Shown here piece after piece: positions 43,640 to 55,453 of a DNA stretch of 64,000 nt. The position numbers and the translations under genes are program-made. The stretch is from Wolfiporia cocos (Eukaryota; Basidiomycota; Agaricomycetes; Polyporales; Phaeolaceae). The notes beneath the pieces are model-generated. The model was not told the origin of the DNA. It was given only the letters and a program-made list of their open reading frames with translations, and ran no database searches. The stretch's first letter is position 1; each line of letters starts with the position of its first letter. The DNA is taken from assembly GCA_029448655.1 (NCBI GenBank), contig JACCLO010000021.1:124001-188000 (forward strand), read 5' to 3'.

Positions 43640-45506
43640 CTTGACGCTGACTATGCCTACCGCGTGTCAGACGACTTTCGGAAGGCCTGCAGCCAGTGAA
43701 CGGGATGACCAAAGTCAGGCCAGCTGCGCAAGAGAGATCAGTCGGCCTGACGACTGAGTAGAATGCTGGGATCAGGCTCTAGTGCAGTAATTGCAGTGGG
43801 CGAAAGCGGTACACGTGTTATGGACACGTGACTGACGCGTCGCCACGTACGCGTCGAAATTAGCCAATAAGGCAGTAAGGCCGCGCAAGCACGGCATAGC
43901 CCGCTACCGGTGTGCGGGCAGATCAATGCGTGCAGTACAGAACAAACAGAGAAGTAGTCGTAGTCATAGCTTTCGTATAGGCGGCTGTATATCTCGCTCT
44001 GCCCCACCCCCCGCCCCCCAAACCAATGTGTGGTTGTAAATTGTCGCGCTCGCGCGTTGCAACGCGTCTAGCACGCTGTAATTAGTACCGGCATTTTTGA
44101 GACATTACTTACTGCTGCTTCAATAACTATATGCTCTGTATATCCTATGGGTATACAACAATAGTAGCTCAACTTTGAAACAGATAGTACTGAAGATGGA
44201 ATGGCTGGCGTCAATGACCACTTGTGGGGACTCCTTGGGCGGCAGCTCACATAAGCAGGAGTGTACTCGGAAACTACATGCAGCACTAGAGGCTGAAGGT
44301 AGCGACTCGAAGACTATGGTGGATGTTCTAGCTATTCTCTACTTAGCATCGCGGACTTGGCGAGCTTGCTGCGGGCATTTTTGCTGATTCTTTGCAGGTC
44401 TTGCTTGATGACGGCATCCAGAAGAAAGATGCCCGGAAGGCATTCCAACTGAGTCAACCCAAAAATCAAGGCACTTCAACCATATATATGTTCGCCACAA
44501 TCCGAGCTATCCGAAGAGTCTCTGCTTTCTTGTGATTCTTAATTTGAGGCGAATAAGCTAGACCCAAGGATCATGTTGCATACAAATTCATGAATGGGGA
44601 AGATATCAGATTGATAGCTGAGCAGGCGTGTATTCGCACAATATTACTACTGGCGCATACACGTACCGACACGATTGTTAACGCTGTGATAATGTAGGGT
44701 ACACAACGCGGGTCAGGCAACGCTATAAGCTATAAGCGTTAACGTTCACCGTCTGGGTGCGAGACTGGGACACTTTGCTGTCGGAGACATCCGGATCAGA
44801 TATTTTGTTACTCATGTTCCCACACATACAAGCTGATAAGAAAAATCGTAACCGGAGACCTGCCCTAAAGCCCGAGGGAAATTTTGAAACCTTTTGCGTT
44901 CCGATTTACGCTCCAAGACCCACTACCTCCGGTAGCGGGAATGTGGCGGCCAATCAGCACAGTACATGAGCGCGTCGACGCGCGCTGATGTGCAAGCATT
45001 GAATTCAATGCTCAAAGGGTACGGTAGCGTACAGACCCTGCCAGATGGGCTTGATATCATGATCGCCGATCCTACCATGAAGGATGATGCTACAGTCATA
45101 TATCGGGATCACTCGCCTGGCCTGCAAGTCATGGCCTGCCAGCAGGTGCGGAATCAGCGCTCTTGACAGAGAGCTCACGTCCTGCGCGCGCGAGTCCACC
45201 TACTAACGTAGTACTTGGCAATGCTGTGCTGTGCTGTATTAGTTTCCTGCGCACAGCTTGCAACGCGCCCACGTCCATCTCTACCCCTTCTTCATTGATC
45301 CATCTGCAGGTGCGTGGATGTCTAACAACTCATGGTCTAGAGCGCGCCATGAGGGCGGAACTTCTTATAGAATAGGTGGCGTTACAGGCCGACCCTCAGC
45401 CTACGCCGCCCTCGCGACTGCATACGCTCTCAAACCGCACAGAATATGTGCCGCCGCCACGCATGTTCTTGTCACAACGCAGCACGCTTCTTGAGACTCT
45501 GCGCAG
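43640..45506. other. No gene recognised
   Basis: Nearly 1.9 kb between the divergent ERV46 and copy A. Only short ORFs without protein-like features (for example 44757-44969). It should contain the ERV46 promoter at its left end; I found no clear TATA box there. Confidence 0.4.
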
Positions 45507-45514
45507 TATATAAC
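45507..45514 (+). promoter_or_regulatory. TATA box of copy A
   Basis: GTATATAA about 90 bp before the ATG at 45604, followed by unstructured 5' UTR-like sequence. Confidence 0.5.
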
Positions 45515-45603
45515 CTTATTGGTCTCGCACGAGCAGCACATCTTAAAGCGTAGCAGCGCCTATTGTACGACCATCTCACTTGTAATTGATCTGTTCCTCC
45601 GCA

Positions 45604-48033
45604 ATGGCCACACCAACCACGCCACCTAGAAAGCAGCCAACATCGCGCCCGTCGCTTCTCGGGCGTATCGGCTCGAACCTCAAACGCCAGTCGAGCCGCG
45701 CATCCTTGCGATCAGTTGCGGGTACGAGTGCATCGTCTGTCTCTGCATGGCGCGTGTTCACTGAGTGTAATAGCCAAGGAACATTTCACCACTAGCCCAA
45801 ACAGCTCTGTCGAGTCGCTCCTGGCCGCTCAGCCCGAAGTTACCGCAGAGGAGCTAACGCGCCAAGTACGCTTTACTGCTCCCGTGTACGCTGTGGAAAC
45901 TCATCCCGCACTAGCTCGATGACGCCAATGCAAAGGTCAAATCGAAGGCCGAAACGGCCGCGACCTTAGAGGAACGTGTTAGTATGCTGGACACCTCGTT
46001 GCAACAAGCGCGTGGGGAGACGGACCAGCTCCGGCGCGAGCTCCATAATATGAAAGAAGAGAAGGCGGGCGTGGAGAAGAATCTTGCGAGTGCGCAGGCG
46101 CACGTGAGCGAGACGAAGACCGCGCTCAAGGCACGCAATAACGCGTATGCGGTCCTCGATGGTCGCGTTAAGGAATTGGCCGCGGCGCTTCAGACAACGA
46201 CGGCAGAGCTGCAGTCAGAACGGGCGGCGGTGGAGTCGTACAAGAAGGACAAGAGACGCGTGGCAGTGGTGCACGTCCGCACGGTCGTGCTGCTGAGAAG
46301 ACTGCAGAAAGAACGCGCTCGCGAGCGCCGTCTTTTCGCATCAGCCTGTCAAAAGGTGCGCTCGGGTGTCAATGAATTTCTCGGACCCTGTTGAATGTGA
46401 AACTGTACAGTTAAACGAGGCTAGGTCCACCGTACAAGCTCAGGAACAGACAATAGGGACACTCCAAGCACGAGTGCAGTCGGCGGAGGCAGAGATCGCT
46501 GCGGTCCAGGAGCAGTCGCGCGTCCAGAAGTCCTCCCTTGAGGACGCACTCCGTGCCAAAGCCGCAGAACTCTCGAGCGAGCGCATCGCCCGCAGCGAGA
46601 CTGCGCAATCACTCGAGGCAACCCGGCAGGCATACCAGGAGGCCCGCGGAGCGCTCGACGCGAGAACCGCAGAGCTCGCGTCCGAGCGCGTCACCCGGGA
46701 GAGGACCGCAAAGGCGCTCGAAGCGAAGGCGGCAGAGCTTGCGGGCGAGCATGTCGCGCGTGTGGAGGCTACCCAGACGCTCCAGGCGATGGAAGCAGAG
46801 CTCGCGAATGAGCGCACTTCCCGCACGGAGACAAGCCGCGCACTGAGTGCAGCGCAGAAGGCGCGCAGACAGCTGGAGGAGGCGCTTGAAGCGAAGACCG
46901 CAGAACTGGCGAGCGAGCAGTCAGCTCGGCAGAGCACAGCGCAGGAGCTCAAGGCGACGGTGACAGAGCTCACCAACGAGCGCAGCACCCGGGAGCAGAC
47001 CGCACGTACACTGGAGTCGGTGCGCCACACGTGCCAGCAGTTTGGTGATGCGATCAAGACGCAAGCAGCGGAACTTGCATCAGAGCGCGTCGCCCGAGCA
47101 GAGACGGCTCGTACGCTCGAGACGACACAGCAAACATACAGGAAGCTGGAGGCCACGCTCTCCGAGGCTCGCAGGGACGTAGCGGCTGGAGCCGCCGAGC
47201 GAGATGACCTGGCTACTCGTCTCAAGAATTTGGAGGCAAGATTCGCGTCCCTCAGCACGGAGAAGGCAGAGATTTCCGCGCGTCTAAGCGCGACGGAATC
47301 CGAGCTTTCCCGAGTGTCCCGACAGCGAGAGCAGATAGAGGTTGATCAAAACCACACGCTCGACCTGGTCCGCGACTTGGAAACTCAGATCACTACAACG
47401 ACCATTGCGATGCGGAAAGCTCTCGTGGAGATCGAGTCGCTTGGCGGGCGGGTTGGAGAGCCGGCGAGTACCAACCACCCAGAGGAAGGTATCACCCAGA
47501 ATGGTGCCGGCGTCGATAGCCGACTGAGTGAACTTGCCAAGCTCCCTGGCCGCTGTCAGACCCTAAAGGAGAAATTCGCTGTTCTCCTTTCTGACAACGA
47601 AAGTCAGTATGCACTCGCTTGCGACCTGCAATTGCAGCTCTTGCACGCGTCTCAGGCTAGGGAGAGAGCAGAGCACGAATTTGCGGTTGCGACGGAGAAG
47701 GCAAAGAGCCTTGAACAGCGTCTGCTGACGGCGAATACGTCCTTCGAGGCAGATGTCGCAACAGTGCGCAAGCGTGCCGTAGCGGCAGAACAATTGATCG
47801 AGACGCTTAGGAAGGCAGAGCAGGACCTTCGTAGCAAGGCTGATAGGGCTGATACAGCTATCCAAAGGGCCGCCGATCTGGAGATTGAATTGACTAGAGC
47901 TAAGAATGAGACAGATAAGTTCCAGCATCAGTATCAGGAGGAGAAAAAACGCGCGAATGATCTATGGAAGGAGAAGCAGAAGCGCAAGGAGGAGGAGCGG
48001 AAACAGGAGAGCAGTATGTGCATGATCCAGTGA
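45604..48033 (+). CDS. Coiled-coil family protein, copy A (757 aa)
   Basis: Model: 45604-45721, 45774-45865, 45915-46355, 46411-48033; introns 52, 49 and 55 nt, total 2274 nt in frame. Exon 1: PPRKQPTSRPSLLGRIGS. Exon 2: short Ser-rich region (NSSVESLLA). Exon 3: heptads, ending with the family motif VAVVHVRTVVLLRRL. Exon 4: long coiled coil of AAELASERVTRERTAKALEA type in 21- and 35-residue steps, then a charged tail. The last residues are SSMCMIQ, a CaaX-type C-terminus predicted to suit farnesylation. It is the most divergent plus-strand copy and lacks the shared promoter block of B-D. Function unknown; a scaffold or filament-like role is only a guess from the coiled coil. Confidence 0.75.
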
Positions 48034-48689
48034 TGTTCCGCGTTTCCCGTCGCTATGTATTTATGTTGCCCTATTGTGCAGTACTTAGTTTCCTCCAATG
48101 ATGCAGCGACGAATGCACGACTTCATGGTCAGCGTGATGATCTTATTTAAAATATGTACATCCACTCGTATCGGCCACGAGTACAATGTTGTGGCGCGCA
48201 TGAGATGCAATGTACGCTAACGAGAGAGCGGGCAACACTTGATAATGAGAAGCCGGACATTGCTCGCCATGCAGACGTACGTACGCTGAGCAATGGAAAA
48301 GCGCACTTGCCGGGGATTTGCAAGGCTACAGCCCCGAATATAGATTTGGTGAAGGTGACCGAATCAAGATCGATCAATCAGTCACGCAGTTACGTGTATT
48401 TGTGCGCTGATGCAAAAAAATGCAAGGTCCCGTCAACGTTCTTGAGTACCTGATCGTCCTCCCAGTCTCTGAATTCTAGAGTAGTCACGGTGTTCCACGA
48501 ACATGCCAACAATCCGTAATCATCTTGGCCGACTCGAGCTGCTATGCAGAATTGGTGCAAGAATGCAACTCCTGTCCCGAGGCATTTGGAGCGCAACGGC
48601 GGGCAATCACCCATTTGCAGCTACTGGACCAAGAGAAAGGTATCCCCTTTCGTGGCATTCGTAGGTATGAGGGGCTGTGCCAGTGGATA
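48034..48689. other. No gene recognised
   Basis: 3' flank of copy A. Sequence from about 48450 (TGTTCCACGAACATGCC) has a diverged match near 55680 upstream of copy C, so it is part of the duplicated upstream region. Confidence 0.4.
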
Positions 48690-49021
48690 TCACTCATGAA
48701 TATCACGATCAAGAAGACCCAGCGCACGAATGATACAGTTCGGAACATCAAATGAGTTATATACTTGGTCTGGTATCCCAATACGTGCGGTCCAGGGCGA
48801 CCGGCATTCCAATGGTGTATCTTCGTAGATCCGTGAATTGTGACGCTCTCCCGCACCAATGGAGATCGCGATATGAGCGCGCATCTGGTCAACAGACCTC
48901 ACCAAATACTGCGACACGAGTTACCTTGCTGGTCTCTGCATGGATCTGTGTATATCACTCGCTGCCCTTATAACCACAGTCGCACTGATGCATGTCGCGC
49001 AATTTCACCTTGCAGACCAAA
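48690..49021 (+). promoter_or_regulatory. Duplicated promoter block of copy B
   Basis: Shares long stretches with 55790-56109 and 59980-60299, for example CTCCCGCACCAATGGAGATC, GCGATATGAGCGCGCAT and TTGCTGGTCTCTGCATGGAT. It has CTTATAAC at 48967-48974, about 50 bp before the ATG. Confidence 0.6.
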
Positions 49022-52000
49022 ATGTCGAAACCCTCGACTCACAGACGACAAACGATGCCAGCCCGGCGTCCGTCGCTGCTGGCGCGCTTTCAAGACAGTA
49101 GTACATCTTTCTGGCTCAAGAGCTCGCTAAGCCAGGCGTCAGTTCACTCCGTCTCTGGTACGGCGTTGCATTTGTCTAGCGTGTCTTGCCGCTCACGAAG
49201 GCTTCAATGTCAGAGTTTTCCTCCAATGGCTCAGATGGTACCCTCAATGAGAGCCCGAGGAGTTCAGTGCTTTCCCTCCCAGATAGCATATCCAAGGACG
49301 ATTCCAAAGCTACGGAAGACCTGCGGCGGAAGGTAAATTTTCTGTCTTCTCTCCGCGTTTTGCATGTGATTTGACGGTCAATAGCTAGAAGAGGCGCAAA
49401 TATCACTGAGATCCAAGAAGAAAGAGACCTCCATGCTCAAGGAGCGTGTACGCGAGCTGGAGACCTCGTTGCTCGAAGCACATACGGAAACAGAAACGGC
49501 GAAGAACGAACTCCAGGCACAGTTTGAGACGAGTCTCGCCACTGCGGAGGCGCACGTGGAGGAAGCGCGGGCGGCGATCAAGGCGAATGAAGCTGCGTGC
49601 GGTGCATTAGATCGTCGTGTCAAAGACCTGTCCGCCACGCTCCAGACGACCCAGGCAGCGCTGCAGTCAGAACAGACCGCACGGAGGACGATCGTAAGGC
49701 GGCACGCAGTACTGCATGTCCGCACCGCCCTGCTGCTGAAAGGGCTGCAATATGAGCGCACACACAAAGAGTCACTGCTGTACACGGTCTGTCAAGAGGT
49801 AAGAATGCTACATATTACAATAAAATAAAGCTTTTACTGATTTACACCGCTTTAGCTGGACAGCAGTAAAGCCACCGTGCTTGACCGAGATCAAACTATA
49901 GCTGCATTGAGCGCACGTATCCAATCATCCGAATCAGACGCTTCTGCATTGGAGGAGCGGCTGCAAGCTCTGCAAACCTCTCTCGACTCGAAGTCTGCAG
50001 AGCTCTCTGCCGAGCGCGCCGCTCGCGATGAGGTTGTCCAGACGCTAGAGGGATCTCAGGATGTACGTCAACAACTCGAGCATTCTCTCGAGATGAGAAC
50101 TGCGGAGCTCGCCGATGAGCGCGCTGCCAGGCAGGACATAGCTCGCGCACACGCTGCGGAACTCACGTCGGAACGCGCCGCTCGCGAAGCGGCCGAACGG
50201 GCACTTGAGGCTAGAGATGCCGAGCTCGCAGACGAGCGTGCTTCCAGGCAGGACGCTCTGCGTTCCCTCGATGCGAAAAGCGAAGAGCTCGCATCCGAGC
50301 GCGCTGCACGAGAAGAGGTGACCCGGATGCTCGAGATCAAGAGTATGGAGCTCACGGATGAGCATGCTGCCAGGCAAGACACCCTGCATGCACTCGAGGC
50401 GAAAGCCGCAGAGCTCACATCGGAGCGCGTCGCTCGCGAAGGGGCGGCGCAGGCGCTCGAACTCAAGGATGCCGAGCTCGCGGCAGAGCGCGATTCCCAC
50501 AAGCAGTTTGTCGATGAACTGGACACATCTCGATACGCAATGCAGCAGCTCGAGGCGGCACTGGAGTCCGAACGCGCCTCTCGTGTAGATATGACACGGG
50601 CGCTCAAATCCGAGCGCACAGCACATGCCGAAACCGCACGCGCACTCGAAGCGCGGGATGCGGAACTGGCGGCTGAGCGCGATGGCAGGACACAGGCTCT
50701 TGGGGAGCTCGATACGGCTCGAGATGCATGCTGTCGGCTCGAGGCGGCGCTCGAGGCGAGCGCTGCAGAGCTCAACGCCGAACGTGACAACCGCGATAAC
50801 ATCTCGCGCTCGCTCGAGACGAGGACCGCCCAGCTCACAGCTGAGCGCGACGCCCACCAGCACGTTGTCCAAGAGCTTGACGCGGTCCGAGTGTCTCACC
50901 GGGAACTCGAGGGAGCTCTTACCTCAAGGGCCGCAGAGCTTGAGGCCGAGCATACAGCGCGCGAGGAAACAGCTCATGCTCTCGATGCTAGGACAGCAGA
51001 GCTTGCAAGCGAACGTCAAGCCAGAGAACAAGTTGCCTATTCTCTGGGCGCTGCTATGGACACTTGCCGGAAGCTCGAGGAGGCACTTGGTACCAAGGAT
51101 AGGGAACTCAGTGCCGAACACGTCGCCCGCGCGGAAGCCGTACAGGCGCTACATGCGAAGGATTCCGAGCTCGCAGCTGAGCGCTCCTCACATGAAGAGA
51201 CAAGTCGAGCGCTTGATGTGGCGCAACAAGCTCGCGTGCAGCTAGAAGAGAAGGCTGGATCTATGTCTGTCGAGATTATAGCCTTGCACTCAACCCGTGA
51301 CGAGCTTGTACGGTCGCTGGAGTTGAGGTCTTCGGAGTTGGATGCCGAGCGCGAATCCCATTTGGCGGTTGCCGAGGCGCTTAAGGTGAGGGACGCAGAA
51401 CTCGCAGCCGAACGCTCTTCCCATGAAGAGACGATTCGAGCTCTTGATGCGGCACAACAAGCACGCGTTCAGCTGAAAGAGAAATTTGCGTCCAAGTCCT
51501 CCGAACTGTCAGCCTTGCGCATGTCCTCCAACGAGCTTGCTCAATCACTCAAGTCGAGAGAATTCGAGCTAGAAGCTGAGCGCTCCTCCCACTTAGCTAT
51601 CACCGAAGAGCTCAAAATGAAGGACGCAGAGCTCACGGCTGAGCGATTCTCACACGAAGAGGCGACTCGAGCGCTCGGCGTAGCGCAGCAAGCACGCCTT
51701 CAGCTGCAGGAGAAGGTTGAATCCGTATCCGCCGAGCTGGCAGCCTTGCAATCAACCTGTGATGAGCTCGCTCAATCGCTCAAGTCGAGCGCCGCGGAAT
51801 TGGATGCCGAGCGTAACTCCCATTTGGCGGTCACCGAGGCGCTCCACAAGAAGGATGCAGAGCTCACAGCCGAGCGTCTCTCTCATCAGGAGACCGCCCG
51901 GGCATTGGATGCGGCGAGGCTAGCACGCAGCCAGCTCGACGATGCGCTCGCAGCCAAGTCTACAGAGCTTGAGACAAAGGAGCAGTCTCTACGCGACGCA

Positions 52001-53053
52001 CTCCGCGCGGTCGAGGCGAAAGCTGCCGAGCTCGCGGACGAGCGTAGTGTCCGGGCGCAGATTGCGCAAGCGCACAAGGAGGCCCAGGAGAGATTGCAGC
52101 AGCTCAGCGACACATTCCAGACTCAGTCTGCGGAGCTCGCTGCGGAGCGTACACGGCGATCGGAAACCGTCAAAGCGCTCGAAGCTGCAGGCGCACAGGC
52201 CTCGAGAGATGCCGCTGCAAGGGCAAAGGAACTTGATCGCTTGAAGTCTATCCTCGAGGACACGAAGGCTAAGGTCGCTTCACTTAGTGCGGATAAAGAG
52301 TATGCCTCGAAACGCTTACATGAAGTTGAGCTTCGGCTATCAATCGCCAACCAAGAGCGGGAGCAGGTCGAGGTGGAGAAGAAGAGTATCTCAGATCAGC
52401 TCTGGGAACTGAAGACTCGCGTTCACACTTTTGTCGATGCGATTCGACGAGCTGTGAGCGAGATAGAGCTTCTTGCACAGCGTGCAGCAAGGCCGGGCTC
52501 CTCCCCTGATCCTCGCGAGAAAGCGCAATCTGTCCAACCTGAAGGCAAGCTGGACGTGGAAGCCATCGTGGCTGCTCTACCTCAGCTGGTACTCCGCGTA
52601 GACAGCGCTAAAGAAACTATCGCACGTACTCTCACCGACAAGGAGAATCAGACTTCAACGGTTTGCGGGATGCAGTTGCAACTATCGCAGGCATTACGTA
52701 GCAAGGAGAAGGCGGAACGTGACTGCTCTACAGCGACCGAACAAATCAGGAACCTCGAGCAGCGTCTTCTTGCCTCTAGGAGTTCCTTTGAGAGGGACAT
52801 AGAGGCGGAGCGATCCCGTGCGATGACAGCTGAAAGGCTCAGCGAGACGTTCAAGAAGTCTGAACAAGAGCTCCGCGAGAGATTTGACAGTATGTTCAAG
52901 GAGCTGCTAGAAGCTAATTCGAATACTGTGCGGCTCCAGGGGACCGTGCGTCGCATTGAAGAAGAGAAACAGAGGGCACTTCGCAGACTTAGCAGCCCAT
53001 TAGGCGCATTGTTTTATGCTCTTGGTGGAGGTGAAGATCAGCCCTCGGCTTGA
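49022..53053 (+). CDS. Coiled-coil family protein, copy B (1288 aa)
   Basis: Model: 49022-49157, 49214-49332, 49385-49798, 49856-53053; introns 56, 52 and 57 nt, total 3867 nt in frame. Exon 1: MPARRPSLLARFQDS. Exon 2: ESPRSSVLSLPDSIS, ending EDLRRK. Exon 3: heptads ending HAVLHVRTALLLKGL...CQE. Exon 4: opens LDSSKATVLDRDQTIAALSA and carries many 21-residue (three-heptad) units of the kind ELTSERAAREEVTRMLEIKS, then a conserved non-repetitive section (WELKTRVHTFVDAIRRAVSE) and the end ALFYALGGGEDQPSA. It is the longest copy and the only one of B-D with the full C-terminus. No membrane segment or enzyme motif. Function unknown. Confidence 0.78.
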
Positions 53054-54049
53054 TGATCCAGTATCGATGACGATTCTGTCTGTATCCACTTCATTCGCGA
53101 ATGACGATGGCTGGGTATGCCATTGCGGCTAGTTTATGTTGCGTGTTGGAACCGGACTGATGTATAGTACTAGTAGAGATGTTTATTCATAACTCACGGA
53201 AATTCTCTCTGACCTTGGCTTTTAGATATGCTCTCCACTTGCGGTGATTGGTATGTCCATGCGTACAGATCAAATATTGAGAATTGAATATTGAATATTG
53301 GAGCATTGAAGCTTGGCTGAAGCCCAAGGAATTCTGTTGAATCTCATAAACGCACCACCCGCAAAGTACCTTCGTCTCCTTCCTTCATCCGGATACGTTT
53401 GTGAAGATCGCAACAAACCACAAGACAGAAACAGATATGCTGACGCAGATCGCAAGCGTACCACGTCGGCAATAGCAGTGATGTCGTACGCGTGCGGCGG
53501 TAGTATACAATTCGTTTCCCATTTGTGATTACAAGAATGATATTCTAGGCGTCAAACCGTTTGATCTCTTTGTACCTGCTAGTTTAAACGTTTAAGGGTG
53601 CACTGAGTTCTGCGTCGTGACGACTTCCAATTCCGACTGCTTCGTGGTCTTGCTTGCAGCCTCGTCTCCCAGAACTCCCTCCCTCTTGGATCTATAGACT
53701 TCCTCGCACCCTCCTTCATCCCTGGATGACGGCTCACGCTAGTGTCTCCGTACTCTGGCGGCTGGTTCTGCATACAGCGACATTGCCATGCTGACGAGCT
53801 AGAGATGGTATTGCGTCGACTTATGCGTGGTGGGCTCTTCGAGTAGTCCTCATGGATGTCGTGCTCCGTTGACTGTGGTCTGTCAGAACTTCTGGTCGTC
53901 GGTGGCGTTCGAGCGCACGTCGGGATAGTCGTCACGAGTTATATCCATGATGGTGGCTAAGTAGCACTATAAAGTGGGTGTGCGCGTGAGGGTGAAGGTA
54001 TGGGTATTCTGGAATTGCACACCCAGCGCTCGCACCCGCGCGCATCATA
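53054..54049. other. Mostly no gene; weak minus ORF
   Basis: Intergenic between copy B and the Helitron-like pair. The only candidate is the minus ORF at 53579-53935, listed separately. Confidence 0.4.
53579..53935 (-). CDS. Doubtful hypothetical ORF (118 codons)
   Basis: Ser/Arg/Pro-rich (SKSPPRISRRNTISSSSAWQ), no known domain. A CTTTATAG motif lies on the minus strand just upstream (about 53968-53976), but the resulting 5' UTR would be only a few bases. An alternative spliced start near 53947 is possible. Probably chance or a small unknown protein. Confidence 0.2.
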   Translation of the reverse strand: MTTIPTCARTPPTTRSSDRPQSTEHDIHEDYSKSPPRISRRNTISSSSAWQCRCMQNQPPEYGDTSVSRHPGMKEGARKSIDPRGREFWETRLQARPRSSRNWKSSRRRTQCTLKRLN

Positions 54050-54937
54050 TCTATAAGTAATGGGAGCTCGCGCCGTAGGCGCTCACGTGTCGCTAGCGTG
54101 TCGCTCGCGTTTTGCGCACATGGACGCCACGTTTGCCGCGTGGCGTCCATGCGCGTCGTCAAATCCTGCTCCCATTAGATAGGGCGCCTGCCATCCGCGG
54201 AGTTGGCCGGTGGATTCCCACGCCCGGCGCCTGCAAGGCGCGCGCGCTGCTAGCTCGCGTTTTGCGCGCTGTTCCTGCCCCGCACCACGGGGATTCGTGC
54301 CCCGCACCACGGGGATTCGTGCCCCATGCCACGGGGATTCGTGCCCCACACCACGGGGATTCGTGGCCCATTCCATGGGGGTTTGTGGCCCATGCCACAG
54401 GGATTTGTGTCCTGTGGCATGGGAATTTTGTAATGTAAATACCCCACACCACGGGGATTTGTACCCCGTGCCACAGGGATTTGCACCCCAATTCCACAGG
54501 GATTTGTGCCCCATGCCATGGGGATTTGTGCCTACACCACGGGGATTTTTGTAATGTAAATACCCTACACCATGGGGATTTGTGCCCTGTGCCATGGGGA
54601 TTTATGCCTCATGCCACGGGGATTTTTGTAACATAAATTGCCTGTGCTGTAGATGCCTGCCAAAAGATTGAAGAACATTTTGACACCACATTACACAGTA
54701 TTACAAGGGAAGCGACGATGAGACCAAGGATCAGCGAGGTGTCAGAAGTGGCTGAGCAGGCAGAGACAAGAGACAAAAGAGGGAAGTTGGGAAACCCATG
54801 GGTAATGCACAGGAGATTCATGGGGGATCCACAGGTAACTTCAAAAAAACCCTGAAGTAGGCACACATGGATTGGAATAATATATTAAAGTAGAAAACGC
54901 AGTGTGACCGTGGCGAAGCCACGGGTAATTAACCTAG
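54050..54937 (+). mobile_element. Complete nonautonomous Helitron-like element
   Basis: Begins TCTATAAGTAATGGGAGC after an A and ends with the perfect hairpin CCGTGGC-GAA-GCCACGG, then GTAATTAACCTAG, followed by T. This fits the Helitron rule (TC...hairpin...CTRR between A and T). The 5' end has the inverted partner GCTCCCATTAGATAGGGCGCC about 120 bp in, and a strong hairpin TGGACGCCACG/CGTGGCGTCCA near 54120-54150. The interior is the 22-bp minisatellite. No coding gene. Confidence 0.62.
54273..54632. repeat. 22-bp minisatellite, array 3
   Basis: About fifteen units of GCCCCGCACCACGGGGATTCGT type inside the Helitron-like element. It has the same unit as 7964-8220 and 8546-8985. The left units are the most uniform, with decay to the right. 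Confidence 0.85.
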
Positions 54938-55453
54938 TCATATAATAAAGGGACGACCGTTGCGTGGGAACTGCCATGTGCTTTTCCACGTGCGCCACGT
55001 GCTGTCCGTCGTCCCATAGGGCTCGCGCCACCGACCCGGGGAGTTGGCCAGTGTATTCCCACGCCCGGCGCCTGCAAGGCGCGCGTTCAAAATCCTTCGG
55101 CGAAAAACGTTTCGCGCGTCCTCCCTGCGCTGTGCCACGGGGATTTTGTAGCTGTTGTAACGTAGATGGCCTGTACTGTAGATACACGCGATTAATTGAG
55201 AGAATTCAGGGAGTTTTTTGAGGCACCACACAATGTTACAAGCGAAGCGACGACGACACCGAGCATCAGCGAGGTGGAGGAAGTGGCTGAGCGGGCAGAG
55301 AACAAAAGACAGGTGCAACAGGGTGATCACACACCCTGGAGGTTGGGTGGACTCATAATGTCTCCATCCAGTGTTTTTTTTCCCTTATTCTATTAGTTAT
55401 CTCACTTAAGTGACAATTGATATTCGTGGCGAAGCCATGGGTAATTAAACTCG
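54938..55453 (+). mobile_element. Second, abutting Helitron-like element
   Basis: Begins TCATATAATAAAGGGACGAC directly after the CTAG of the previous element, with inverted partner GTCGTCCCATAGG about 70 bp in. It ends GTGGCGAAGCCATGGGTAATTAAACTCG, where CTCG replaces CTAG. It lacks the minisatellite. The first element inserted exactly at this one's 5' junction. Confidence 0.5.

Noticed and set aside
46440..47258. 272-codon minus-strand ORF opposite copy A, and similar ones opposite B-D
   Set aside because: Ser/Ala/Arg-rich mirror of GC-rich coiled-coil codons on the true strand.
54273..54632. CRISPR-like regular repeats
   Set aside because: Units of 22 bp are directly tandem and variable, with no unique spacers, in a fungal genome. 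They are a minisatellite.
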